From: CAZPYT01 sp964590955
GTDB lineage: Bacteria > Patescibacteriota > WWE3 > UBA101185 > UBA10185
Direction of reading: 5' to 3'
Length of the DNA: 19,244 nucleotides
Assembly: GCA_964590955.1 (NCBI GenBank)
Contig: CAZPYT010000016.1
Location: 1 to 19,244 of the forward strand
Under the pieces are notes generated by a model. It worked only from the letters and a program-made list of their open reading frames with translations, did not search any database and had not been told where the DNA came from. The number at the start of each line of letters is the position of its first letter. The first letter of the stretch is position 1. The translations under genes were made by a program, and so were the position numbers. Of the stretch, positions 11,992-19,244 are shown piece after piece.

Positions 11992-13659
11992 ATGAAAGTA
12001 AAAAATCGTACTGCCAATGGGATGAAAAAATTAATATCTGCCTTTGTAGGAGCAATGACCCCAATGTTGTTGCTAATCCTATCAACTACTAATGCATATG
12101 CAGGAGTCTTTACTCCGCCTACTGCAAATTTTTCATACACGCAAAATAAAACAACTGTATCTTTTACTGATACAAGTACAGATTCTGAAACCAGTGTCTC
12201 AGAGTGGTATTGGGATTTAGGTGACGGAAACCATAAAACTATGGTTAAAAATTTTGATCATACTTACAAGTACCCCGGCACCTACACAGTTAAACTTGAA
12301 GTGGTAGATACAACCGGTTTAAGAGATGATGTTACAAAACAAATCGTTGTTACAGGAGACGGGCCGTTTGCACCAGTTGCAAATTTCTCATACAGCGGTA
12401 CTGAACCTGTTACTTTCACCGATACAAGCACTGATGCAGACGATGAAATCGTAGAATGGTATTGGGATCTTGGTGACGGAAGTCATGAAACAATGAAAAA
12501 ATCCTTCTCACATTCTTATTATTATGGAGGAATCTATAATGTAACACTCGAAGTGGTTGACGTTATGGGACATAGAAATAGTACTACCAGACAAGTAGCT
12601 GCAACCGGCAAAGTAAAATCAGCTCCGGTAGCTAACTTTACAGCTACAGTAAATCAAAACACTGTAACTTTTACAGATACAAGCACAGATTCAGATAATA
12701 AAGTAGTTGAGTGGTATTGGGATCTTGGTGACGGCAACCATAAAACAGGAGTTAAAACTTTCTCACACACTTATAGATATGCCGGAATATACACAGTAAG
12801 TCTTGAAGTTGTGGACGAATCAGGTCTACGAAATACAAAACAAAAACAAGTAACCGCAACAGGCGCTCAAATTGAAAATCCAACGGCAGATTTCGACTAT
12901 TCTTCAGGTGATTCTGTTACTTATGGGTTTTTCGACAGAAGTACAACCGGTAACGGCAGCATTGTTGAATGGTACTGGGATTTTGGTGACGGTACCCATA
13001 AATCAATGGTGTCAGAAGCGGTACATGCCTACACAAGAGGCGGTACTTACACAGTAAAACTTGAAGTTGTCGACGAAATGGGCAAAAGAGATACCGTGGA
13101 AAAGTCAATTCAAGTTACCGGTCCCGCAGTATATGACCCCTATGTATACTTTTCTAAGCAAATAACTACAGGAAATAACACTGTATTATTCACCGATGAA
13201 AGTATCAGTTTCAACGGCAGTATCACTGAAAGATACTGGGATATGGGTGACGGTACTCATGTACAAATGCAAAGTAATGTATCACATACTTATGCATACA
13301 GCGGAATTTACACAGTAAAACTGATGGTAGTTGACGATTACGGCGCTACAGGCACTTACGAAGAAACCATCTGGGTTATTGGAGAAAGCAAAGGAAGTCC
13401 GAATGCGTTATTTACCTATTATAACGACTGGATATCCCCTGATTTCACTTTCTATGATATAAGCACAAGTCCCAACGGGCCGATCGTCGAATGGTACTGG
13501 GACTTAGGAGACGGCACTTTAGTCAGTAATAAAAGAATTGTGGAACACACTTATCAGGAAGCGGGTATATATACAATCAAGCTTGAAGTAGTAGACATCA
13601 ATGGCCAAAGAGATACCTACGAGAAAACTTTATTACTACCGTTCCACCTGTTCGATTAA
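11992..13659 (+). CDS. Secreted protein of six tandem PKD domains (555 aa)
   Basis: The signal peptide spans residues 1-37 (MKKLISAFVGAMTPMLLLIL core, cleavage at AYA-GVF). The whole mature chain is six PKD repeats, at about 44-122, 129-206, 212-291, 298-377, 383-464 and 470-550. Each has the WYWDLGDG-type turn (for example 72-79, 156-163, 241-248), HTY and an IYTVKLEVVD strand. The fifth is the most divergent (RYWDMGDG). PKD domains are Ig-like folds that mediate binding or act as spacers on surfaces. No catalytic domain, sortase motif or C-terminal anchor is present, so it is probably released or bound non-covalently. The first ATG is preferred because TAAGGG lies 8 nt upstream; an in-frame ATG at codon 11 lacks an SD. 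Promoter and terminator make it a single-gene unit. Confidence 0.9.
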   Translation: MKVKNRTANGMKKLISAFVGAMTPMLLLILSTTNAYAGVFTPPTANFSYTQNKTTVSFTDTSTDSETSVSEWYWDLGDGNHKTMVKNFDHTYKYPGTYTVKLEVVDTTGLRDDVTKQIVVTGDGPFAPVANFSYSGTEPVTFTDTSTDADDEIVEWYWDLGDGSHETMKKSFSHSYYYGGIYNVTLEVVDVMGHRNSTTRQVAATGKVKSAPVANFTATVNQNTVTFTDTSTDSDNKVVEWYWDLGDGNHKTGVKTFSHTYRYAGIYTVSLEVVDESGLRNTKQKQVTATGAQIENPTADFDYSSGDSVTYGFFDRSTTGNGSIVEWYWDFGDGTHKSMVSEAVHAYTRGGTYTVKLEVVDEMGKRDTVEKSIQVTGPAVYDPYVYFSKQITTGNNTVLFTDESISFNGSITERYWDMGDGTHVQMQSNVSHTYAYSGIYTVKLMVVDDYGATGTYEETIWVIGESKGSPNALFTYYNDWISPDFTFYDISTSPNGPIVEWYWDLGDGTLVSNKRIVEHTYQEAGIYTIKLEVVDINGQRDTYEKTLLLPFHLFD

Positions 13660-13675
13660 TAATGACTTCGACCGG

Positions 13676-13710
13676 AAAGGGTGCCTAAACAGCACCCTTT
13701 CTTTTTTTTT
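13676..13710 (+). terminator. Intrinsic terminator after the PKD gene
   Basis: AAAGGGTGC (13676-13684), a 7-nt loop and GCACCCTTT (13692-13700) are followed by C and nine T. Confidence 0.9.
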
Positions 13711-13757
13711 ACACCTATTCAGCCATTTCTCAGCTTCATAAGTAGAATAAACACAAT

Positions 13758-13791
13758 GGTTATTCTTTTTTGGCAGGTAAAAAGAATAACC
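13758..13791. repeat. Perfect 13-bp inverted repeat upstream of the DUF2202 gene (candidate operator)
   Basis: GGTTATTCTTTTT (13758-13770) and AAAAAGAATAACC (13779-13791) are exact reverse complements around TGGCAGGT. The junction contains TTGGCA (13770-13775), a possible -35 box, with TAGTAA at 13792-13797 as a weak -10. No T tract follows, so it is not a terminator. The arrangement suggests a repressor or activator site. Confidence 0.55.
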
Positions 13792-13819
13792 TAGTAATTA
13801 TTTATAGAAAGTATTTTTT

Positions 13820-14500
13820 ATGAACAACAAACTAATAATTTTTTCTGTGGCCGCACTCGCAGCGGGTTTTCTTGGAGGATATCTTGTAACACCAAAAGCA
13901 GATTCCTTCGGTTGGCGTAACCAACAGGCAAACAGATTCGACGATGATTTTCAACGTGGAAATGGTATGGCAAATGATGAGGAACGTCCAAGAATGGGTA
14001 ATGATAACAGCATGGGTGGAACAGGAAACAGGGGCATAAACAGAGGTAATTGCCTCTCAGATGAATGTTTGCTGGTGTCTGATCTGGATTTTCCTGCGGG
14101 GGAACTTCCACAAACAGCAATAGAAGCCCTAAAAACAGCCATTGATGACGAATATAAGGCCCTGGCCACCTATGAAGCCGTAATTGCCAAATTTGGAGCT
14201 GTAAGACCCTTTTCTATGATCAAAGGGGCAGAAGAACAGCACATTGCCACACTAAAGGCAGTATTTGATAAATACGGGGTAGAAATTCCGGTAAATACAT
14301 GGGCAGATCAGGTCACAGCATCCGATACCCTTCAAGAAGCATGTCAAACAGGGGTAGAGGCAGAGATTGCTAACGCTAAATTGTATAAAAACGAGCTATT
14401 ACCGGTAGTGAAAGATTATGCAGACTTAACACAGGTATTTGAAAACCTAATGAGAGCGTCTGAGACTAAACATCTTACTGCCTTTGAAAGGTGCAACTAA
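13820..14500 (+). CDS. Exported DUF2202 ferritin-like protein
   Basis: Residues 1-24 form a signal peptide or anchor (LIIFSVAALAAGFLGGYLV). A disordered stretch rich in Gly, Asn, Asp and Arg follows at 30-77 (NRFDDDFQRGNGMANDEERPRMGN). The DUF2202 domain (about 84-226) is a ferritin-like four-helix bundle. Candidate di-iron ligands are E111 and E119 (DDEYKALATYE), the first ExxH E138-H141 (EEQH), E180/E182 (VEAEIANAKLY) and the second ExxH E215-H218 (ETKH). Metal binding is inferred from the motif spacing, not proved. C78, C83, C175 and C225 could make disulfides outside the membrane. The SD is weak (AGAAAG about 11 nt upstream). The gene lies behind a perfect inverted repeat and before a terminator. 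A role in extracytoplasmic metal or redox handling is a guess. Confidence 0.85.
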   Translation: MNNKLIIFSVAALAAGFLGGYLVTPKADSFGWRNQQANRFDDDFQRGNGMANDEERPRMGNDNSMGGTGNRGINRGNCLSDECLLVSDLDFPAGELPQTAIEALKTAIDDEYKALATYEAVIAKFGAVRPFSMIKGAEEQHIATLKAVFDKYGVEIPVNTWADQVTASDTLQEACQTGVEAEIANAKLYKNELLPVVKDYADLTQVFENLMRASETKHLTAFERCN

Positions 14501-14515
14501 ACAACATAATTGGAA

Positions 14516-14550
14516 AGGCTCCGTGTTCTTTAACACGGGGCCTCTCTGAA
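14516..14550 (+). terminator. Hairpin after the DUF2202 gene, probable terminator
   Basis: AGGCTCCGTGTT (14516-14527), loop CTTT and AACACGGGGCCT (14532-14543) form a 12-bp stem with one G-U pair. The following tract (CTCTGAATAT) is poor in T, so termination may be weak. Confidence 0.65.
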
Positions 14551-14553
14551 TAT

Positions 14554-14680
14554 AATCAACGACTGCGCACTAAAGTGCACAGTCTGCTGTTTGATCTTGC
14601 TGTTTGCAGCTTCCGCTACGCTACAGGCACGAATCCATCTCTGTGTTAAAACACAGAGTCCTATTCTTTGATCAAATAAA
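14554..14680 (+). repeat. 127-bp structured repeat, copy B
   Basis: This is the second copy of the element at 9985-10111, in the same orientation. Here the late hairpin is perfect: CTCTGTGT (14639-14646), TAAA, ACACAGAG (14651-14658). The first hairpin (GACTGCGCAC, TAAA, GTGCACAGTC, 14561-14584) has one C-A mismatch where copy A has a G-U pair. Like copy A it lies after a terminator and before the 3' end of a convergent gene, 41 bases away. Confidence 0.85.
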
Positions 14681-14721
14681 CTGGCAGTAATTCAAGGATA
14701 AAAACATTAATTAAACAAAGA

Positions 14722-16206
14722 TTACTTTTTAGTATATAAGGTCATAATAATGTAAATTTCCACAACCAAAATAACTCCTAATAAAATAAAAGCATATGCT
14801 GTCGGTGAAATGTAGGTAAAAGCATAAGAATTGTAAAAATATGAACTAGTTCCATATTCTTGTAAATAGCCCCAATTAAATACAAAATTATCGGCTTTTC
14901 CGGTACCTGCTACCTCTACACTGGGAGGAACTGCATTTGTAGTTAGCGCGCCTAATAAGGCTACACCACTACTAAAGATTAATACCAATGTAAAAAGTAA
15001 ACCTATATATTTTCTCCCCTCAGAAGCTTTATAGAAGCCGTATGAGCACATAACCGCCATTAGCGGCAGAGAAGCAATAAGATATCTCGGTCCATAAGCC
15101 CAACCACCCCAGGGGTCATCATAAGATCCATATAAAAATAAATTTAGTAGAAAAACCGCAGTAATGAGCTTGAATAGTGCTTTCTTATCTTTATAAAGTG
15201 CATATAGCCCATAAATTCCAAAAATATAGACCGGAGAAAAATACAACAACCCCCTGTCGTGGCTAAATGTTAGCGTGTTGACACCGGATAAGGTAGTTAA
15301 GAGAGAAAATCTGTTTGAATAGTCCCTGGTTTTAAAGATATCATTGGTAAGTTTTGTTTTTTCTATATCTATTCCCTGCTCTGTCTCAAGAAATTTTACA
15401 GTGTATGTATTTGATAATACAAAAGGCTTCTTAAACTCATATAGATTGTATGCAACAAAAACAGCAAACATAACCATAAAACCTGAAAACATTATTAAAT
15501 TTGTTTTAGCTGACTTCCAAGAAAATTCTATAACATCAGTACTCTTATTTACTTTAAAATCGATGGTAGTCAACACTATGGGTACAAATATTGCTAGATT
15601 TGGATAATCTATAAATAACCCCGAGCCAAAGAGAATTCCTAATAGAAATTTTTTAAAGATTGATTTTTCGATATTCAAGCAAGTATAAACTCCTAAAGCC
15701 ATAATAAATGCAGATATTGGATGGGCCGATATAGAAACACTATACGGCCAGCTAACGGAGGTAAGTGAATAAATCAGCATAGAGAGAACTGCAAAGCCGG
15801 ATTTTAAGCCAAGCTTAAGCGCCAGCTTATAAACTAAAAAGGATGTCGCAACTGTAAAAAACACAAAAACCAGCGATGTAAAAACCTGTGAAAGATTAAG
15901 ATATTTTCCTAAAATATAAAAGGGGGTAGCTATAAAAGCAGCTCCTACAGGAAAGGTAGAATAAAAGTTGCCTGAATACCAGGCGACATCGGGCTTTAAG
16001 AAAGAAAAGAATTCATTTACGTTAAAATCTCCGCTTTCCGCAAAAGATACAATCTGGGCATAGCGGCCCCTTTCCATAGAAGTTTCAAATGGCGGCGCAT
16101 TATTTGTAATATTTTTACCGGGATATAAATTTCCGCCAATACCTTTTAAAGTCAGTAAGTGCATAAAAAATATAAAAATTAGCATGAGCAAAAACTTTTT
16201 TTCCAT
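14722..16206 (-). CDS. Polytopic GT-C-type glycosyltransferase (PMT/ArnT-like, 494 aa)
   Basis: About eleven to thirteen hydrophobic helices are spread over the whole length. Loop 1, after the first helix, carries ERGRYAQIVSFAESGDFNVNEF (45-66) and KPDVAWYSGNFYSTFPVGAAFIATPFYILG (71-100). This pattern is typical of a GT-C group using lipid-linked sugars in archaea and bacteria. WGGWAYGPRYL at 366-376 is the other conserved piece, just before a membrane helix. GT-C enzymes transfer a sugar from a polyprenyl-phosphate carrier on the outer face of the membrane; donor and acceptor here are unknown. A TATAAT lies 9 nt upstream of the ATG and there is no SD. It is divergent from the VTT-domain gene, 55 bases away. 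Confidence 0.78.
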   Translation of the reverse strand: MEKKFLLMLIFIFFMHLLTLKGIGGNLYPGKNITNNAPPFETSMERGRYAQIVSFAESGDFNVNEFFSFLKPDVAWYSGNFYSTFPVGAAFIATPFYILGKYLNLSQVFTSLVFVFFTVATSFLVYKLALKLGLKSGFAVLSMLIYSLTSVSWPYSVSISAHPISAFIMALGVYTCLNIEKSIFKKFLLGILFGSGLFIDYPNLAIFVPIVLTTIDFKVNKSTDVIEFSWKSAKTNLIMFSGFMVMFAVFVAYNLYEFKKPFVLSNTYTVKFLETEQGIDIEKTKLTNDIFKTRDYSNRFSLLTTLSGVNTLTFSHDRGLLYFSPVYIFGIYGLYALYKDKKALFKLITAVFLLNLFLYGSYDDPWGGWAYGPRYLIASLPLMAVMCSYGFYKASEGRKYIGLLFTLVLIFSSGVALLGALTTNAVPPSVEVAGTGKADNFVFNWGYLQEYGTSSYFYNSYAFTYISPTAYAFILLGVILVVEIYIIMTLYTKK

Positions 16207-16215
16207 ATAATGCGG

Positions 16216-16221
16216 ATTATA
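16216..16221 (-). promoter_or_regulatory. -10 box for the 16206 gene
   Basis: On the minus strand TATAAT is followed by 9 nt and the ATG at 16206. There is no SD, so the mRNA has at most a couple of leader bases. Confidence 0.5.
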
Positions 16222-16246
16222 CGATCTCCTGCCTGATTTTCAAATT

Positions 16247-16255
16247 TGGTAAAAT
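16247..16255 (+). promoter_or_regulatory. Extended -10 box supporting the GTG start of the 16262 gene
   Basis: TGG-TAAAAT is followed by 6 nt (CTGTCT) and then GTG at 16262, with no SD. Confidence 0.5.
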
Positions 16256-16261
16256 CTGTCT

Positions 16262-16915
16262 GTGAATAGATCTTACCTATATATTGCAATAACCGTATTG
16301 TTAGCATGGATTCTGGGCAAATATATTTACACATTCATGACTTCAGAAATGTTTTTGGCTTTTACTGAATGGGTCCAAAATTACATTGGTTTTTATATAG
16401 CAGTTCTTATACTACTCAAATCCTTTTTATCAATGATTCCCCCTGCGCCATCTTTACTGTTAACATTAAGCGCGATACCGGTATTAGGTTGGTTTAATGC
16501 TTATCTAATAGATTTTGTAGGAAGTATGATTGGCAGCTCCTTTTCTTATTATCTTGGGAAAAAATATGGGTTGCCCGTAATTAAATTTCTTTTTGACAAA
16601 GCTTCTCTGGAAAAAATAAAAAGAATAAAAATAAAAGATAAACGCGAAATTGAGAGCGTAGCCATCTTAAGAATTCTTACAGCCCCCACGCTTGTTGAAG
16701 CAGTAAACTATGGTGCGGGTTTACTAAAAATTGGTTTTAACAAATTTTTTGTAGGTTCATTAATTTCGCATCCAATAGTGGGAATACCTACATTTATTTT
16801 AGTTAGAAACGTACTTGATCAAAAAAATGTTGCGGTATCCGCTATATTAATAATATTAAGTCTGCTTAGCATTTACCTTGTAAAAGACAGATATTTCGAG
16901 GATTTGGAAATCTGA
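16262..16915 (+). CDS. VTT/DedA-type membrane protein (217 aa, GTG start)
   Basis: VTT-domain (SNARE-associated/DedA) proteins are membrane proteins linked to lipid or polyprenyl-phosphate flipping and envelope homeostasis. The protein has an N-terminal helix (4-22) and hydrophobic segments near 43-58 and 62-80. The VTT core follows at 87-103 (GSMIGSSFSYYLGKKYG), then LRILTAPTLVEAVNYGAGLLKIGFNKFF (about 145-172) and two C-terminal helices ending in a charged tail. The first re-entrant half (SMIPPAPSLLLTLS, 57-70) is rich in proline, as in the family. The GTG start is supported by an extended -10 box 6 nt upstream. Its stop lies 3 bases from the end of the convergent GT-C gene. Among GT-C genes a role in lipid-carrier recycling is plausible but unproved. 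Confidence 0.75.
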   Translation: MNRSYLYIAITVLLAWILGKYIYTFMTSEMFLAFTEWVQNYIGFYIAVLILLKSFLSMIPPAPSLLLTLSAIPVLGWFNAYLIDFVGSMIGSSFSYYLGKKYGLPVIKFLFDKASLEKIKRIKIKDKREIESVAILRILTAPTLVEAVNYGAGLLKIGFNKFFVGSLISHPIVGIPTFILVRNVLDQKNVAVSAILIILSLLSIYLVKDRYFEDLEI

Positions 16916-16918
16916 CTC

Positions 16919-18655
16919 TTACATTAATTTATATATTACGGAACCATCATAAACATTGTACTTAATAGGAAAGGCATACTTATCGAAAAAGTTAAGCGCT
17001 CTCTCAATGGCAGTTTTTGTGCATCCGTAAAAAATAAGTTGTCCCCTTTTCGGGTTGTCGTGCTGAAATGTAATATAGGATATTCCCTTCTCTTTAAGCT
17101 CTAAATAAATTTCTTCATCAGATTTCTGTGTATATCCAAAATATAGGCTGTCTCTAATAACACGTTTATCGTAATCGCCCAGATAAGTTAAAAATACCTG
17201 GTTTGGAAATGGAGTAGCATCAAAGATTAGACCTTCCGTGGAATTAAGGTACTGAGAAAAAACATATTCGGTGCCGGCCATGGTTCTGATTTTGTGTTTT
17301 ATTGCAGATTCTTTAGAACTTAATAATGAAAATAACAACAATACAAAGGCTAACCCATATGAAATCAGTACAAGCTCATTAAATTTTTTCCCTTGAGTAA
17401 CGTCAGTAAAATAGCGATATGCCATATATATGCTGAAAGGAAAAATTATAAGTAAGTACCAATAGACACTCCGCAAATATATATAAAAGTATAAAATGAA
17501 GATACCGGAGCTAATAAATATTGGATCACGTCTACATTTTGGATCATTCAACAGTAGTGGCAAAAATAATAGCAAAGAAAAGTAGAGCAAATTTCCAACC
17601 TGGCTGGGTGAAAACGGATAAGGATCTATAGTGTTTTTTATAAATTTAAATATTTGGGGTACTAGATAATATCTGTCGCCATCGCTGAAGAATTGATGAA
17701 AGTCTGTATATTTTAAATCTTTAAGACATGCCTTATAAGCATCGGCATCAGCTTCGAAATACTGTGATAGGGGCCTAAACTTCGGAGCATAATTAATAGT
17801 GGTCCAAGGAACAAAAATCCCGAATCTATATATCCACAATAATACAACTGAGGCTAATACAAGTAGACTTAAAGCATATTTACCGTAATAAAGCTTTTTA
17901 GAAAACAACAGATGAACAGCATACAATGATACAAAAAAAGGTGCTGTAATAATTTTCACTAAAATTGTTATTCCGGAAATTAGCCCAAACAGAAAAGAGT
18001 TCTTATATGACGGATTATCTGCATAATTATAATATGCAAAAACCGATAGCAGAAAGCAGAACATTAAAAACGGCTCGATCTTAATTTCAACAAATGATAA
18101 CGCCAAATAATATGGAGCGGTTATAGTAATAAAAGTAACTACCAGTGACTGCTTTTTGGAGAGTTTGTAGCGAATAAAAAGTTTATATATAAGAAAAGCA
18201 TTAATAAAATACATCGCAACCGTAAAAAATACTGTAAATTGTATGTCTGTATATCTATATATAAAAGCTAAAAAAAGCTCAACAGGATAAGGTGCATGGG
18301 CAGTATTAACAATGTCCAAATAAAAATCTTTACTTAATAATATAATGTGTTTGAGATACCACAAGTTGCCATCCCAGCTATCAATTCTAGGATGGTTATA
18401 GGCCTTGTACAAAAATGAGAAAAAAATTATTCCTGCAGTGACATAAATACTCGAGAGGATCTTCTTGTTGTCCTTAAAATTGACCAACAGATAATAAACA
18501 AAAAAAACAATATAGAGCGCAGCAAGAAAAGTTATAAGCTCGAGTGTACGGTTTATAATCGGAGCAATTAAAATTACCAAAAATAATAGGTTTTTTTTTA
18601 TACTCACATATTGTGTCGTTTTTTTGTATAGATTTTTAATATTTCCCATTATCAT
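16919..18655 (-). CDS. Polytopic GT-C-type glycosyltransferase (578 aa)
   Basis: About twelve hydrophobic helices occupy residues 22-460. The first large loop holds HPRIDSWDGNLWYLKH (88-103), with D92 and D95 as candidate catalytic acids of the GT-C fold, and AHAPYPVELFLAFIY (119-133). The final 120 residues are a soluble tail (STEGLIFDATPFPNQVFLTYL, then RVIRDSLYFGYTQKSDEEIY and DGSVIYKLM). That tail is closely matched by the partial gene to its right, making the two tandem paralogues. Donor and acceptor are not readable. The start may be the second Met, at 18649, since a weak TACTTA -10 lies 7 nt before it; both lack an SD. Confidence 0.72.
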   Translation of the reverse strand: MIMGNIKNLYKKTTQYVSIKKNLLFLVILIAPIINRTLELITFLAALYIVFFVYYLLVNFKDNKKILSSIYVTAGIIFFSFLYKAYNHPRIDSWDGNLWYLKHIILLSKDFYLDIVNTAHAPYPVELFLAFIYRYTDIQFTVFFTVAMYFINAFLIYKLFIRYKLSKKQSLVVTFITITAPYYLALSFVEIKIEPFLMFCFLLSVFAYYNYADNPSYKNSFLFGLISGITILVKIITAPFFVSLYAVHLLFSKKLYYGKYALSLLVLASVVLLWIYRFGIFVPWTTINYAPKFRPLSQYFEADADAYKACLKDLKYTDFHQFFSDGDRYYLVPQIFKFIKNTIDPYPFSPSQVGNLLYFSLLLFLPLLLNDPKCRRDPIFISSGIFILYFYIYLRSVYWYLLIIFPFSIYMAYRYFTDVTQGKKFNELVLISYGLAFVLLLFSLLSSKESAIKHKIRTMAGTEYVFSQYLNSTEGLIFDATPFPNQVFLTYLGDYDKRVIRDSLYFGYTQKSDEEIYLELKEKGISYITFQHDNPKRGQLIFYGCTKTAIERALNFFDKYAFPIKYNVYDGSVIYKLM

Positions 18656-18860
18656 TTAAGTATTTGCAAACATAATCTGTTTAGTAACAATCATCTGCAC
18701 TACAAAAAAATGATTTGCACAAAAAATCAGATTCTTTCAAATTTTACGATAAAAACATATCCACTACTATCTTTCATACGTGGTTTTATTTATTGAAATT
18801 ATAAGAAACGGTAGCGCCTGACTCAGCATTTTATTTACTATTGCTCATCAATAGGGCAAA
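18656..18860. other. 205-bp AT-rich intergenic region between tandem paralogues
   Basis: I see no gene, hairpin terminator or convincing SD here. It holds only A/T-rich sequence and the weak -10 described for the 18655 gene. Confidence 0.4.
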
Positions 18861-19244
18861 TTATTTTAATTTATAAATTACAGATCCGTCTTGCAGGTTA
18901 TATTTGACTGCCTCCCCATACCGGCTAAGAAAAGAGGTTGCTCGTTCCATTGATTTTTGGGGACATCTAAAATATTTTGCGCGATACCCAAAATATGTTG
19001 GAAATTGAAAAGTAACATATACAATCCCCTTATTGGTTAATTCTGTATAGATTTCGCTATCTGACTTATCTGAGTAGCCAAAATATAAGCTGTCTCTAAT
19101 TACCCTTTCATCGTAGTCCTTTAAATAGGTTAAAAATACTTGTTCTGGAAATGGGGTAGCGTCCAAAATTAGCCCTTTTGTCGAATTTAAATAGTCAGAA
19201 AATAGATGTACAGTTTTGTTTTGTTCAAAATAAGTCTGATACCC
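18861..19244 (-). CDS. C-terminal part of a second GT-C-type paralogue (cut by the window edge)
   Basis: The frame is open from the right edge to the stop, so only the last 127 residues are seen and no start should be assigned inside the window. The visible part (YLNSTKGLILDATPFPEQVF, then TYLKDYDERVIRDSLYFGYS and DGSVIYKLK) aligns along its whole length with the tail of the protein encoded at 16919-18655. The two diverge mainly around FQFPTYFGYRAKYF versus FQHDNPKRGQLIFY. By homology the missing part should be a polytopic GT-C core. It is transcribed towards the first paralogue, probably as a tandem duplicate. Confidence 0.75.
   Translation of the reverse strand, partial: GYQTYFEQNKTVHLFSDYLNSTKGLILDATPFPEQVFLTYLKDYDERVIRDSLYFGYSDKSDSEIYTELTNKGIVYVTFQFPTYFGYRAKYFRCPQKSMERATSFLSRYGEAVKYNLQDGSVIYKLK

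Noticed and set aside
13758..13791. Intrinsic terminator between the PKD and DUF2202 genes
   Set aside because: The T tract is inside the stem, no T run follows on either strand, and a strong terminator already lies at 13676-13710.
9985..14680. A composite transposon bounded by the two 127-bp repeats
   Set aside because: The repeats are direct, have no transposase, terminal inverted repeats or target duplications, and the genes between them look like ordinary neighbours.
18861..19166. A complete 101-aa protein starting at a TTG at 19166
   Set aside because: The frame continues upstream to the window edge and that upstream part is homologous to the tandem paralogue, so this is an internal codon of a longer gene.
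1..19244. Recoded TGA (glycine) as in Gracilibacteria or Absconditabacteria
   Set aside because: TGA ends several convincing genes at natural protein ends, such as the methyltransferase at 3220 and the VTT protein at 16915, and is not seen inside conserved domains.

Overview
The window looks like a piece of a low-GC bacterial chromosome with small genes, very short intergenic gaps and many small membrane-anchored or secreted proteins of unknown function. The gene mix (LemA, DUF333, DUF2202 ferritin-like, PKD-repeat secreted protein, several surface-polysaccharide enzymes, many orphans) fits a Candidate Phyla Radiation / Patescibacteria genome. This is inference from gene content only: no rRNA, tRNA or phylogenetic marker is present. 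TGA is used as an ordinary stop, so the genetic code looks standard. No tRNA, rRNA, CRISPR array, transposase, integrase or phage gene was seen, and no gene-free stretch exceeds 300 bases.

Layout. 1-2257: a LemA-family protein (possibly continuing off the left edge), a convergent DUF333 protein, a two-gene unit of small unknown proteins with its own promoter and terminator, and a small membrane protein. 2267-5672 (minus strand): a surface-glycan block read leftwards, made of a coiled-coil membrane protein, a GT-B glycosyltransferase, and a methyltransferase whose stop overlaps the start of a sulfotransferase. 5795-9905 (plus strand): exported or anchored proteins of unknown function, ending in two secreted proteins with strong Shine-Dalgarno (SD) sites, preceded by an inverted-repeat promoter and a leader of about 160 nt that can fold. 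10123-11589: a divergent pair, an unknown possibly GNAT-like protein and the abasic-site DNA-crosslink protein SRAP/YedK. 11649-14500: a tiny, entirely basic protein, a secreted protein built from six PKD domains, and a secreted DUF2202 ferritin-like protein. 14722-19244: polytopic GT-C-type glycosyltransferases, two of them tandem paralogues, with a VTT/DedA-type membrane protein between.

Three non-coding patterns stand out. (1) Start sites fall into two classes. About ten genes have a -10 box 6-9 nt before the start codon and no SD, implying leaderless mRNAs. The small-protein and secreted-protein genes instead have separated promoters, SD sites 5-9 nt from the start and often intrinsic terminators. 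This rule settles several start codons here. (2) A 127-bp element with conserved hairpins occurs twice (9985-10111 and 14554-14680) with about 97% identity, both times between convergent genes. (3) The promoter/leader of the secreted pair carries four ACCAAT half-sites, a perfect 12-bp inverted repeat around the -35 box, a hairpin whose loop could form a pseudoknot, and a 23-codon upstream ORF. Together the genes describe a cell investing in its envelope: polysaccharide synthesis and decoration, plus secreted proteins. The functional links between them are inferred from position.
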